From: JBGTSJ01 sp041940305
GTDB taxonomy: Bacteria; Planctomycetota; Planctomycetia; Planctomycetales; Planctomycetaceae
Assembly: GCA_041940305.1 (NCBI GenBank)
Contig: JBGTSJ010000028.1
Location: 1 to 64,000, forward strand
DNA length: 64,000 bases
Direction: 5' to 3'
This document shows, piece after piece, positions 44,271 to 52,621 of this stretch. Every line of letters begins with the position of its first letter. Within the stretch, counting starts at the first letter, position 1. The notes below the pieces were generated by a model, which did not search any database, was not told the origin of the DNA, and saw only the letters and a program-made list of their open reading frames with translations. Made by a program: the position numbers and the translations under genes.

Positions 44271-45377
44271 ATGCGAGCAGTTCGCCGGATCAGTGGGATG
44301 GGCGCCGGCCGGGGCGGCAGTGGAGCCGTCGCTGTGCTCGTGCTCTGCTGGTCGTCCATGGCCACCTCTCAGGATGCGGCGCTCAACGGCAGTCGCCTCA
44401 CGAGCGGGACGGACGTGCGGGCCGCCTTCACCGACGTCGTGTCGACGGCCCGCCTGGCAACCGTGCGCATTCTCATCGAAGACGAGCCCGTCGCGCTGGG
44501 AGCGGTGGTCGATGCCGACGGCTGGATCCTCACGAAGGGGAGCAATCTGAAAGGGGACATCCGCTGCCGGCTCGTCGACGGCCGGGAGTTCTCCGCTGAG
44601 TACGCGGCCTATCATCCCGAGACGGACCTCGCCCTGCTGCACATCGATGCCGGTGAGCTCACCCCCATCGAGTGGTTTGACGAGGCGGATCCGTTTGTCG
44701 GCCAATGGCTGGCGACCCCGGCGCACGAATCCGCACCGATCGGCGTCGGAATCGTGAGCGTCCCGCGGCGGCCGATCATCGCCGAGCGGATCAGCGGCGT
44801 ATTGGGAGTGCGGCTTGAGGACTTCGACGGAGCGGCCAAGATCGCCGAGATCATCGAGGACAGCGCCGCCGCCGCGGCCCAACTCCGGCCGGGGGACCTC
44901 ATCAAGCGGGTGGACGACAACGAGATCGACGGCCGCGAAGCGCTCGTCCGTTTGATCCGTGAGCACGAGCCCGGTACGACGCTCAACATCACCGTCCTGC
45001 GGGGTGATGACGAACTCGTCGTCCCCGCCACTCTGACGCATCCGTTCGGACAGTTCCTGTCTCGCATCGCCGCCCAGAACCACATGGGGGGCGAACTGAG
45101 CCTGAGGCGGACCGGCTTCATCGCCGTCATTCAGCATGACACGGTGTTGCGGCCGCAGGACTGCGGCGGACCGCTGGTCAATCTGGACGGCCGGGCGATC
45201 GGCATTAACATCGCCCGCGCGGGCCGCACGGAAAGCTATGCGATCCCCGCCGGCGTCATCGTCCCGCTGCTGGCCGAGATGCGAGACGGCCGCTATCCTC
45301 CCCCCGGTCAGCCGGACACCGCCGCCCCCGCAGCGCCGACCGTCCAGGCATCCACCGGCGATACGGAATCGCCGTGA
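44271..45377 (+). CDS. HtrA-like pseudoprotease with PDZ nested in the protease fold
   Basis: 368 residues; ATG 44271 preceded by GGAGGA. After a signal peptide, the protease-like fold has WILTKGSNLKG where an active enzyme has LTAAH, so the His is absent. The Asp region PETDLALLHI is kept, and the serine motif GNSGGP is replaced by QDCGGPLV with Cys298. After GVGIVSVPRRP the order differs from normal HtrA: a PDZ domain lies at residues ~175-254 (IIEDSAAAAAQLRPGDLIKRVDD), and the second half of the fold resumes later with VIQHDTVLRPQDCGGPLVNLDGRAIGI. It is probably non-proteolytic, or a rare Cys enzyme, acting as a substrate binder or regulator for the upstream protease. Confidence 0.82.
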   Translation: MRAVRRISGMGAGRGGSGAVAVLVLCWSSMATSQDAALNGSRLTSGTDVRAAFTDVVSTARLATVRILIEDEPVALGAVVDADGWILTKGSNLKGDIRCRLVDGREFSAEYAAYHPETDLALLHIDAGELTPIEWFDEADPFVGQWLATPAHESAPIGVGIVSVPRRPIIAERISGVLGVRLEDFDGAAKIAEIIEDSAAAAAQLRPGDLIKRVDDNEIDGREALVRLIREHEPGTTLNITVLRGDDELVVPATLTHPFGQFLSRIAAQNHMGGELSLRRTGFIAVIQHDTVLRPQDCGGPLVNLDGRAIGINIARAGRTESYAIPAGVIVPLLAEMRDGRYPPPGQPDTAAPAAPTVQASTGDTESP

Positions 45378-45414
45378 GGTTCCGTAAGCAAAACCGTTCG
45401 GCAGGGAGTCGGTC

Positions 45415-46284
45415 GTGGCGGCGCGGATCATTGACGGCAAGGGAATTGCGGCGTCGCTCCGTGCCGAGCTCGCCGGCGAAGTCCCCAGCTTTACAGCAAC
45501 GACCGGCGTGACGCCGCAGCTGGCCGCCGTGCTGGTCGGCGACGATCCGGCGAGCGCGATCTACGTCCGCAACAAGCAGCGCGCCTGTGAAGCGGCCGGC
45601 ATCAAGAGCACGCTGCATCGCCTGGGCGCCGATGCCACCCAGGATGAACTGCTGCGGTTGATCGGAGATCTCAACCGCGACGCGGCGGTGCACGGCATCC
45701 TGGTCCAGTTACCTCTGCCGCGGCAGATCGCCGAGACGGCGATCCTCGATGCCGTTTCGCCGCTCAAAGACGTGGACGCGTTTCACCCGGAGAACGTGGG
45801 CCGCATCGTCCAGGGGCGTCCGCGCTTCCTTCCGTGCACACCGGCCGGCTGCGAGGTGCTGCTTCGTAAGTCAGGCTGCGAGATCGCCGGAGCACGGGCC
45901 GTGGTGCTGGGCCGCAGCGAGATCGTCGGCAAGCCGATGGCCCTGATCCTGATGCAGAAGGGGGCGGATGCGACCGTCACCGTCTGTCACAGCCGGACCC
46001 GCGATCTGCAGGAGATCGCTCGGTCGGCCGACATCATCATCGCCGCGATCGGCAAGCCGCAGTTCGTCACGGGCGAAATGGTGAAGCCCGGAGCGTTCGT
46101 GATCGACGTCGGCATTAACCGTCTCGACGACGGCCGGATCGTCGGTGACGTGGAGTTTGAGTCGGTCAGGGAAAAGGCCGCGGCCCTGACTCCGGTGCCG
46201 GGCGGGGTGGGTCCGATGACCATTGCGATGCTTCTGCGGAATACCCTGACGGCGGCTCGTCTGCAGACGGGTCGGACGGAGTGA
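45415..46284 (+). CDS. folD: Bifunctional methylenetetrahydrofolate dehydrogenase/cyclohydrolase
   Basis: 289 residues, GTG start at 45415 with AGGGAG upstream. FolD motifs are complete: YVRNKQRACEAAGI with the catalytic Lys, VHGILVQLPLP, KDVDAFHPENVG, the NADP site VLGRSEIVGKPMA, and the C-terminal PVPGGVGPMTIAMLL. The enzyme converts 5,10-methylene-THF to 10-formyl-THF for one-carbon metabolism in the cytoplasm. Its 3' end overlaps the convergent lipoprotein gene by 119 bases. Confidence 0.97.
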   Translation: MAARIIDGKGIAASLRAELAGEVPSFTATTGVTPQLAAVLVGDDPASAIYVRNKQRACEAAGIKSTLHRLGADATQDELLRLIGDLNRDAAVHGILVQLPLPRQIAETAILDAVSPLKDVDAFHPENVGRIVQGRPRFLPCTPAGCEVLLRKSGCEIAGARAVVLGRSEIVGKPMALILMQKGADATVTVCHSRTRDLQEIARSADIIIAAIGKPQFVTGEMVKPGAFVIDVGINRLDDGRIVGDVEFESVREKAAALTPVPGGVGPMTIAMLLRNTLTAARLQTGRTE

Positions 46285-47239
46285 AATCTTCGCTGAACAC
46301 CTCCTGTGGCGACGCCAGCGACTGGTGCAGGATCGGCTGAAACAACTGCTGCCGCGTCGCTGTCCGCTGTGCCTGCGCACTTCCCGGAGGCGCCGCCAGG
46401 CGCTGGATCGGCACGCCCGCCTTGTGAGGAATCGCCCACGCCGTCTCCGGCTGCGGCACGGGGTTCGCGTGAATGGCCCCCAGTTGCAGCGTCAGGCTGG
46501 TCTCCGTGACGGGCCACTCCAGATGGACCAGGTGCGGCAGCACGTACCGGTTCGTCACGTCCGGCTTGTAATCTCCCAGCCGGGCCGAGGCGATCAGCTC
46601 TCCATCGAGCGTCTGCACGCGCTGCTCGACAATATGCCCGTGACACATATCGACACGGACGACGCGGACGACCTGCTCTCCGGATGGCGACTTGCGGCGT
46701 GCGACCAGGTCGATCCAGGACGCATCCGAGGTCGGGCGGATCAGTTCATATTCCTCAACGTTGATCGGCACCACGCCCAGCACTTCCATCAGCCATTCCG
46801 GCTCGAAGGGAATCTGCATCTGCTGCAGGGCGTACGGCAGGTCCTCGTGGCTGACCGCGACCACCGCCGGCGCCCCTTTCCCCCAGAACCAGATGTCCTC
46901 GCCGTTGGAGCCGAAGTCCGCCATCTCAAAGTTGGTGATCGGCACCTCGGCCCGGATTCGCAGCCGCGTGGGCGCCTGAACGTCGATTGTGCCTCCGAGC
47001 GGCGGAGCACCCGACATGGTGACTTTCATCTGCGTCGCCCGCCACGACGTCAGCGGCGCGAGTTCACCTTCCGGAGCGATGAACCGGTTCACATGCGCGA
47101 CGATCTCCTGCTTCGTCGCACCGGGATCGAACGTGCAGGGAATCGCCGCCGGCTTGGGACGCCACCAGGGAAAGTGCTGGCAGCCCGTCCCCGTCAGCAG
47201 GACGGCCGCGAGCAGCAATCTCCAGGCCCCGTATGACAT
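46166..47239 (-). CDS. Lipoprotein of unknown function
   Basis: 357 residues from ATG 47239. A lipoprotein signal (WRLLLAAVLLTGTGC, lipobox TGTGC) anchors it, followed by about 290 residues predicted as beta-rich, with VNRFIAPEGELAPLTSWRATQMKVTMSGAPPLGGTI near the start and EVLGVVPINVEEYELIRP in the middle. This layout resembles LolA/LolB-like or outer-membrane-lipoprotein carrier folds in general style, but I cannot assign it. The last ~39 residues (from 319) are a low-complexity Ser/Pro-rich tail written antisense to the end of folD, suggesting loss of an older stop codon. Confidence 0.75.
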   Translation of the reverse strand: MSYGAWRLLLAAVLLTGTGCQHFPWWRPKPAAIPCTFDPGATKQEIVAHVNRFIAPEGELAPLTSWRATQMKVTMSGAPPLGGTIDVQAPTRLRIRAEVPITNFEMADFGSNGEDIWFWGKGAPAVVAVSHEDLPYALQQMQIPFEPEWLMEVLGVVPINVEEYELIRPTSDASWIDLVARRKSPSGEQVVRVVRVDMCHGHIVEQRVQTLDGELIASARLGDYKPDVTNRYVLPHLVHLEWPVTETSLTLQLGAIHANPVPQPETAWAIPHKAGVPIQRLAAPPGSAQAQRTATRQQLFQPILHQSLASPQEVFSEDFTPSDPSADEPPSGYSAEASQWSSDPPRPAPESGPRPFP

Positions 47240-47337
47240 CGCGGATTCCGTTCCCCCTCGACCGCCCCGCACCGGTCCGACCGGCCGGCGAAGCGGCATC
47301 GACTGCGGCCCGCTTCATGCGGACCCTCAACTGTTTC

Positions 47338-47817
47338 CTACTCCTGTGCCGCCTGCGCCAGTTCCGCCTGCAGGCCGCGAATCTCCTCTTCCGAAAGTTG
47401 CTGATCGCGAATTTCGTACGGCCCTTCCCCTTTGACGCCGCTCAACTCGAGGAACTCGCCGTCGTCATCCACGCGCGAGCCATCCAGCCGCAGCCGCCGC
47501 TTCTGCAGCAGGAACAGCGCCAGCACATATCGCAGCTTGTCGTGCGCCGGATTGGCGTCCTCAGCCAGCTGTTCGAAGTAGGCCAGCATCGCGTCCGGGT
47601 CGAGGGCCGAGCGGGGCTTGACGTCCACTTCGGGCGCGCGGCAGCGCCAGCGGCCGATCATTGCGTCCGGCGGACCGGTCCAGCTCTCTTCGGAATAATC
47701 CAGCCGCTCGTGCGCTCCATCCCGCTCAATGACCACCGACACGACCCGCTGCCCGGGCGCAAACTCCTGCCCGGTGGCGGCGCAGCTCTTGCCGAGTGGT
47801 CGAATCTGGTAGTCCAC
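47338..47817 (-). CDS. Conserved-looking hypothetical protein
   Basis: About 159 residues if started at the GTG at 47817 (VDYQIRPLGKSCAATGQEFAPGQ); there is no nearby ATG in the coding part, and upstream in-frame sequence to 47973 looks non-coding. The protein has a CAATGQEF word, a WTGPPDAMIGRWRCRAP segment, a helical region AHDKLRYVLALFLLQKRRL and a charged C-terminal helix. It reads like a planctomycete protein family I recall without assigned function. It is a cytoplasmic single-domain protein with a two-Cys pattern at the N-terminus. Start choice is uncertain. Confidence 0.6.
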   Translation of the reverse strand: MDYQIRPLGKSCAATGQEFAPGQRVVSVVIERDGAHERLDYSEESWTGPPDAMIGRWRCRAPEVDVKPRSALDPDAMLAYFEQLAEDANPAHDKLRYVLALFLLQKRRLRLDGSRVDDDGEFLELSGVKGEGPYEIRDQQLSEEEIRGLQAELAQAAQE

Positions 47818-48033
47818 GGGCGCGCTCGTCGATAGGACGTTGGGACAGGACGTGCGGGGGGCGGATATTACCCAGCTTGCCAATTCGCAACAAGACGGGA
47901 ATTGCGGCCGTCGGCACGGCGGTCTTGGCATCAGAAGAGGTGCACCGAAGATCGGGGGCGGAAGGCCGATCAATCAGTTTTCGGGCCAAATCCGCTTGGT
48001 TGTGACCCTCACCGCCGGGGGTACAATCGAGGC

Positions 48034-48052
48034 TGACGTCACGATTACGTCA
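48034..48052. promoter_or_regulatory. Inverted repeat upstream of dnaE
   Basis: TGACGT and ACGTCA are 6-bp inverted arms separated by 7 bases, ending 27 bases before the dnaE ATG at 48079. It may be an operator or part of the leader; no sigma boxes are certain. The dnaE ribosome site is GGAG five bases before the ATG. Confidence 0.3.
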
Positions 48053-48078
48053 CCCCTCTCGACGGTTACGGAGAGCCA

Positions 48079-51000
48079 ATGTCTGCCCGCCCCTTTGCGC
48101 ATCTGCACTGCCATACCCATTACAGCCTGCTCGACGGCGCCAACCGCATCGGCGACCTCGTCAAGCACGTGAAAGCGCAGGGCATGAACGCCTGCGCCAT
48201 CACCGATCACGGCAACCTCTACGGCGCACTGGAGTTCTACCAGAAAAGCAAGGAGGCCGAGATCAATCCGATTCTCGGCTACGAGGCGTACATCGCGCCT
48301 GGCCATCGCACCGACCGCAGCGCGACGCGGATGAAGGAGGCCGCGTTCCATCTCACGCTGCTCGCGATGAACCGGCAGGGGTTCCAGAACCTGGTCAAGA
48401 TGGCCAGCAAGGCGTACCTGGAGGGGTTCTACTACAAGCCGCGGATCGACAAGGAGCTGCTGGCCGCGCACAGCGAGGGGATCATCTGCCTGTCGGGCTG
48501 CGCATCGAGCGAGCTCTCGCGAAACCTGCTGGGAGAGGAGCGGGAGAAGGCCGAGCAGCTGGTGAAGTGGTACGTCGAGCTGTTCGGCGACCGGTTCTAC
48601 ATGGAGATCCAGGACGCGGGGGTCGAGATCCAGCAGTCCTGCGCCGAGGCGACCGTCGACCTCGCCAACCGCATGGGGCTGCCGCTCGTCGCGACCAACG
48701 ACGCCCACTATCTCTGCGAGACCGACGCGGCGATGCACGACGTGTTGCTGTGCGTCAACACCAAGGCGCTCCGCAACGACGCCAACCGGATGAAGATCGA
48801 CTCGAACCAGCTGTTCGTGCGGTCTCCCGAGCAGATGTACGCCGCGTTTCCGCGGCATGCCGACGCCGTCGCCCGGTCGCAGGAGATCGCCGATCGCGTC
48901 GACATCGACCTCGACCTCAAGACCCGCCACTTCCCGGTCTTTGCGCCGCCGGCCGAGAAGACCGACGTCCAGTACCTCCGCGAGATCGCCGAGAAAGGAC
49001 TCGTCGAGCGCTACGGCGAAGACCCCGACCCCAAGTACAAGGATCGGCTCGATTTCGAACTCGGCGTCATCGAGCGGATGGGCTATTCCAGCTACTTCCT
49101 CATCTGCTGGGACTTCGCCCGCTTCGCCCGCGAGCACGAGATTCCCTGCACGGCGCGCGGCTCGGCGTGCGGCGCCATCGTCTCCTACGTGCTGGGCCTC
49201 TCCGACGTCTGCCCGATCAAGTACGACCTGCTGTTCGAGCGGTTCCTCGATCCGAACCGGACCGAAGCCCCCGATATCGACATCGACTTCTGCCGCGACC
49301 GCCGCGAGCTGGTCATCAACTACGTCAAGGAGAAGTACGGCCACGACAGCGTGGCGCAGATCGGCACCTTCGGCACGCTCAAGGCGAAGGCCGCCATCCG
49401 CGACGTGGCCCGTGCCCTCTCCGTCCCGCTCGGCCGGGCGGACGAGATCGCGAAGATGATCCCCGACACGCTCAACATCAAGCTCAAGGACGCCCTCAAG
49501 GAAAGTCCTGAACTCAAGGAGCAGTACGACCGCGACCCGCTCGCCAAGGAAGTCATCGACATGGCGATGGCGATGGAGGGGCTCGCCAAAAGCGCCGGCA
49601 CACACGCGGCCGGCGTCGTCATCGGGGACCGCCCACTCATCGAGTACGTCCCGCTGCAGAAGCTCTCCGGCAAAGAGGACATCCTCACGCAGTGGACCGA
49701 CGTCGAGAAGGCCGGCCTGCTCAAGATGGACTTCCTCGGCCTGCGCAACCTCTCCATCCTCGACCAGGCCGTCAAAAACGTCGAGAAGCACCGGCACATC
49801 CGCCTCGTCCCCAAGGACCTGCCGCTCGACGACCAGGAGACCTTCGCCCTCCTGCAGCGCGGCGAGACGAAGGGGATCTTCCAGCTGGAATCCGGCGGCA
49901 TGCGGGACCTGCTGACGAAGATGCGTCCCGACCAGTTCGCCGACATCATCGCCACCAGCGCCCTCTACCGTCCCGGCCCGCTGGAAGGGGGGATGGTGAT
50001 GGATTACGTCGAGCGCAAGCACGGCCGGCAGCCCGTGCCGAAGGTGCACCCCATCATCGATGAAGTGCTCCAGGAGACCTACGGCGTCATGGTCTACCAG
50101 GAGCAGGTGATGCGGATCCTCAACCGGCTCGGCGGCATCGAACTGGCCAAAGCGTACCAGTGCATCAAGGCGATCTCGAAGAAGAAACTCGACATCATCG
50201 CCAAATACCGCGAGCAGTTCATCGACGGGGCGCAGCAGAACAACATGTCGCTCGCGCAGGCCGAAGAGCTGTTCGGCCTCATCGAGAAGTTCGCCGGCTA
50301 CGGCTTCAACAAGTCGCACAGCACGGCCTACGGAGCGATCGCCTACCAGACGGCGTTCTTCAAAGCCCATTACCCCGAAGAGTTCATGGCGGCCCTGCTC
50401 TCCTGCGGCATGGAGAGCACCGAGCGGATCGCCGAACACACCGACGACTGCCGCCGCATGGGACTGGAAGTCCTCCCCCCCGACGTCAACCGCTCCGACG
50501 TCGAGTTCACCGTCGTCGAACAAACCGCCTCGCGTTTAGCCGCGACTCGAAGAGGAGCGCGTTCCGGAGCCGCGTCCGCGATCGAAAACGGCGACTCCGA
50601 GTCCACCACACGCGCCATCTGCTTCGGCCTCGGAGCCATCCGCGGCGTCGGCCTCGCCGCCATGCAGGCGCTCGTCGAGGAGCGCCGCGCGAACGGTCCC
50701 TACCGCAGCATCTTCGACCTCTGCGAGCGGCTTGATCCCAAGCAGCTCACCAAGGGAACGCTCGAAATCCTCAACAAGGCCGGCGCGCTCGATTCGCTCG
50801 GCGGCACGCGCGCCCAGCACGAACTCGTCATCGACCGCGCCGTTCAGGGGGCCGCCGCCCGTCAACGTGACAAGGCCCGCGGACAGAAAAGCCTGTTCGG
50901 CGAAGACGCCCCTGCCGCAGCCGGCACCGAGCCCGAGAACGACATTCTCCTCCCCGAGACGCCGGACTGGACCCAGAACCAGCGACTGGCCGCGGAGAAG

Positions 51001-51714
51001 GAAGTCATCGGCTTCTATCTTTCCTCGCACCCTCTCACTCAGCACGCCGACGAGTTGAGCGCCTTCGCCACGCACAAAGTCGCCGAGCTGCGCGACCTCG
51101 GCGACGGAGCCGAAGTCCTCATCGGCGGGATGATCGGGTCGATCAAGAAGGCCGCGACCAAAAAGCCCAGCCGCAACGGCCACAGCAAGTACGTCAACTT
51201 CGACCTCGAGGACGACAAGGGAGTCGTCCGCTGCATCATGTGGCCCGACGACTACGCCCGCGAAGGCGAGTTGGTGAAGCAGGAAGGGATCGTCCTCGTG
51301 AAGGGGCGGATCGACGCCCGCGGCCGAGAGCCGAACATCATCGTCAACAAGCTGTTCACTCTCGATTCGGCCGCGAAGGAATTCACCAAACAGGTGATGC
51401 TCAAGTTCCGCCGCGGCTACCACACCGAAGACGACCTCCAGCGCGTCCGCACCATCCTCGCCGAGTACCCCGGCAAGACCCCCGTCGCCGTCGCCGTCGA
51501 CACCTGGCTCGATTCCGCAGACGATCAGGAACCGAACGGCAACGGCAATAGCAACGGTATTCACGCCAATCGGCTGCGCGCCTGGCTCACGATCCCGATG
51601 CAAGTCTCGGCACGGCCGGAACTCAAAGCAGCACTGGAAACGGTGCTCGGCAATGATGGTTTCCGGTTTCAAGCAGGACCAAACGGCAAGTCAGCCCGCT
51701 CGGATTCGGCTTGA
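48079..51714 (+). CDS. dnaE: DNA polymerase III subunit alpha
   Basis: 1211 residues. The PHP domain starts at once (HLHCHTHYSLLDGANRI), followed by the C-family polymerase core with the catalytic Asp pair in EAPDIDIDFCRDRRELVI, then GTFGTLKAKAAIRDVAR, KSAGTHAAGVVI, PLQKLSGKEDILTQW and QLESGGMRDLL. The helix-hairpin-helix and OB-fold (around LIGGMIGSIKKAATKKPS) regions are C-terminal. It is the replicative polymerase. An unusual ~30-residue low-complexity insert (about residues 815-845) lies just before ICFGLGAIRGVGLAAMQ and corresponds to a palindromic repeat-like DNA sequence. The C-terminal tail is a short Asn/Gly-rich linker plus a helical end. Confidence 0.97.
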   Translation: MSARPFAHLHCHTHYSLLDGANRIGDLVKHVKAQGMNACAITDHGNLYGALEFYQKSKEAEINPILGYEAYIAPGHRTDRSATRMKEAAFHLTLLAMNRQGFQNLVKMASKAYLEGFYYKPRIDKELLAAHSEGIICLSGCASSELSRNLLGEEREKAEQLVKWYVELFGDRFYMEIQDAGVEIQQSCAEATVDLANRMGLPLVATNDAHYLCETDAAMHDVLLCVNTKALRNDANRMKIDSNQLFVRSPEQMYAAFPRHADAVARSQEIADRVDIDLDLKTRHFPVFAPPAEKTDVQYLREIAEKGLVERYGEDPDPKYKDRLDFELGVIERMGYSSYFLICWDFARFAREHEIPCTARGSACGAIVSYVLGLSDVCPIKYDLLFERFLDPNRTEAPDIDIDFCRDRRELVINYVKEKYGHDSVAQIGTFGTLKAKAAIRDVARALSVPLGRADEIAKMIPDTLNIKLKDALKESPELKEQYDRDPLAKEVIDMAMAMEGLAKSAGTHAAGVVIGDRPLIEYVPLQKLSGKEDILTQWTDVEKAGLLKMDFLGLRNLSILDQAVKNVEKHRHIRLVPKDLPLDDQETFALLQRGETKGIFQLESGGMRDLLTKMRPDQFADIIATSALYRPGPLEGGMVMDYVERKHGRQPVPKVHPIIDEVLQETYGVMVYQEQVMRILNRLGGIELAKAYQCIKAISKKKLDIIAKYREQFIDGAQQNNMSLAQAEELFGLIEKFAGYGFNKSHSTAYGAIAYQTAFFKAHYPEEFMAALLSCGMESTERIAEHTDDCRRMGLEVLPPDVNRSDVEFTVVEQTASRLAATRRGARSGAASAIENGDSESTTRAICFGLGAIRGVGLAAMQALVEERRANGPYRSIFDLCERLDPKQLTKGTLEILNKAGALDSLGGTRAQHELVIDRAVQGAAARQRDKARGQKSLFGEDAPAAAGTEPENDILLPETPDWTQNQRLAAEKEVIGFYLSSHPLTQHADELSAFATHKVAELRDLGDGAEVLIGGMIGSIKKAATKKPSRNGHSKYVNFDLEDDKGVVRCIMWPDDYAREGELVKQEGIVLVKGRIDARGREPNIIVNKLFTLDSAAKEFTKQVMLKFRRGYHTEDDLQRVRTILAEYPGKTPVAVAVDTWLDSADDQEPNGNGNSNGIHANRLRAWLTIPMQVSARPELKAALETVLGNDGFRFQAGPNGKSARSDSA
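50528..50580. repeat. REP-like palindromic sequence translated within dnaE
   Basis: The word CGCGTTTAGCCGCG (50531-50544) followed by a spacer and GGAGCGCGTTCCGG... lies inside the dnaE reading frame and encodes part of a low-complexity insert (SRLAATRRGARSGAAS). The same core word occurs in the intergenic repeat at 25591-25610. The codon usage and composition differ from the surrounding conserved polymerase. Confidence 0.55.
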
Positions 51715-51839
51715 GCGATTCCGTTCATTCGCACGCTCCGGTGGAATTGCCAAAGCCAAACGGCGCGGTCCGATAGGACACTCCCCGTGGTCCGCTCATT
51801 CAATTCACAGAATTAGAGTTAGACCACTCGACACATTCC

Positions 51840-52190
51840 GTGACTTCAACCATCACGCAAGATGACAGAACACGCATTCGGTTGGTTGCTGACGCAATGC
51901 GCCGAGGAGCCGCGGAGTCGGAGATTACTGTAACACTCATTGGCAGTGGCGTTCCGCGGGAGTCGGCCAGCGAGTTTTATCGTTTGGTTGCCCACGGTCT
52001 GAAAGCTGGTGTGATGGCGGGCGTTACTGATGGGATGTCAGGGCAGAGAGGCAGGTCCGCACTTTGGAACGCTGCCTTCGATGAGGGACGGAGGCAGTTC
52101 GGAAGATCAGTGCGTGGCGATTGGTTGAGACGCTTTGCTTGGCTTCTCATTCCGGTTCTGGCGTTAGTGGCCTGGCTGCTTTTTCGATGA
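51840..52190 (+). CDS. Small tail-anchored membrane protein of unknown function
   Basis: 116 residues from a GTG at 51840 (no clear ribosome site). It is mostly helical and Arg/Gly-rich, with a repeated-like middle (SGVPRESASEFYRLV, KAGVMAGVTDGMSGQRGRS) and a C-terminal transmembrane helix (FAWLLIPVLALVAWLLF), suggesting a tail-anchored protein. Base composition is less GC-rich than the neighbours, in a region after dnaE that could be recently acquired. No family is recognised. The 125 bases upstream hold no other gene. Confidence 0.5.
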   Translation: MTSTITQDDRTRIRLVADAMRRGAAESEITVTLIGSGVPRESASEFYRLVAHGLKAGVMAGVTDGMSGQRGRSALWNAAFDEGRRQFGRSVRGDWLRRFAWLLIPVLALVAWLLFR

Positions 52191-52229
52191 ACATAACGTG
52201 CCTTGACGATCGGACCAGGTGCTTTAACT

Positions 52230-52526
52230 ATGAGCGACGACCCGCTGACCGCGAAAGTTGTCACCTGCCAGGAGCTGCGGATTGTTGACCAGGATGGAAA
52301 AATGCGGGCGATCGTCGCCTGCACCGACGAACTGTCGCTCATCCAGCTTTATGACAAGAGCGGACGAGTCCGGATTCAGGCGCAGGTTGAGCCTTCCGGC
52401 CGCCCTGCCTTCGTCCTCTGGGATGATCGCTCGGCGCCCGCGATTTCGATCGGATTGCACGACGACGGCCAGGGGACACGTGGAATCACCATCCACGGGG
52501 CGCGCGGTTATCCGGCCTGTCTGTGA
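52230..52526 (+). CDS. Small hypothetical beta-rich protein
   Basis: 98 residues from ATG 52230. The sequence has the form VVTCQELRIVDQDGKMRAIVAC, then LSLIQLYDKSGRVRIQAQV and PAFVLWDDRSAPAISIGLHDDGQG: three short beta units each with a turn of type D-x-x-G-R. This resembles the repeat-like small planctomycete proteins with ELRIVD-x-x-G-R words, of unknown role. It has no signal peptide. It ends 95 bases before the convergent nhaA gene. Confidence 0.6.
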   Translation: MSDDPLTAKVVTCQELRIVDQDGKMRAIVACTDELSLIQLYDKSGRVRIQAQVEPSGRPAFVLWDDRSAPAISIGLHDDGQGTRGITIHGARGYPACL

Positions 52527-52621
52527 ACGAATCGAACGAGATGCAGATTTCGACGTTGCCCGGCGGGGATCCCGCTTCGTCGGCGTCAAAGGACAGTCAG
52601 GGCTGACCCCTCCCGGCAGGG

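Noticed and set aside
47974..50523. Long open frame (849 codons) on the minus strand opposite dnaE
   Set aside because: It is the antisense shadow of a GC-rich, strongly conserved dnaE; the product is rich in Val/Asp/His/Arg without domain structure.
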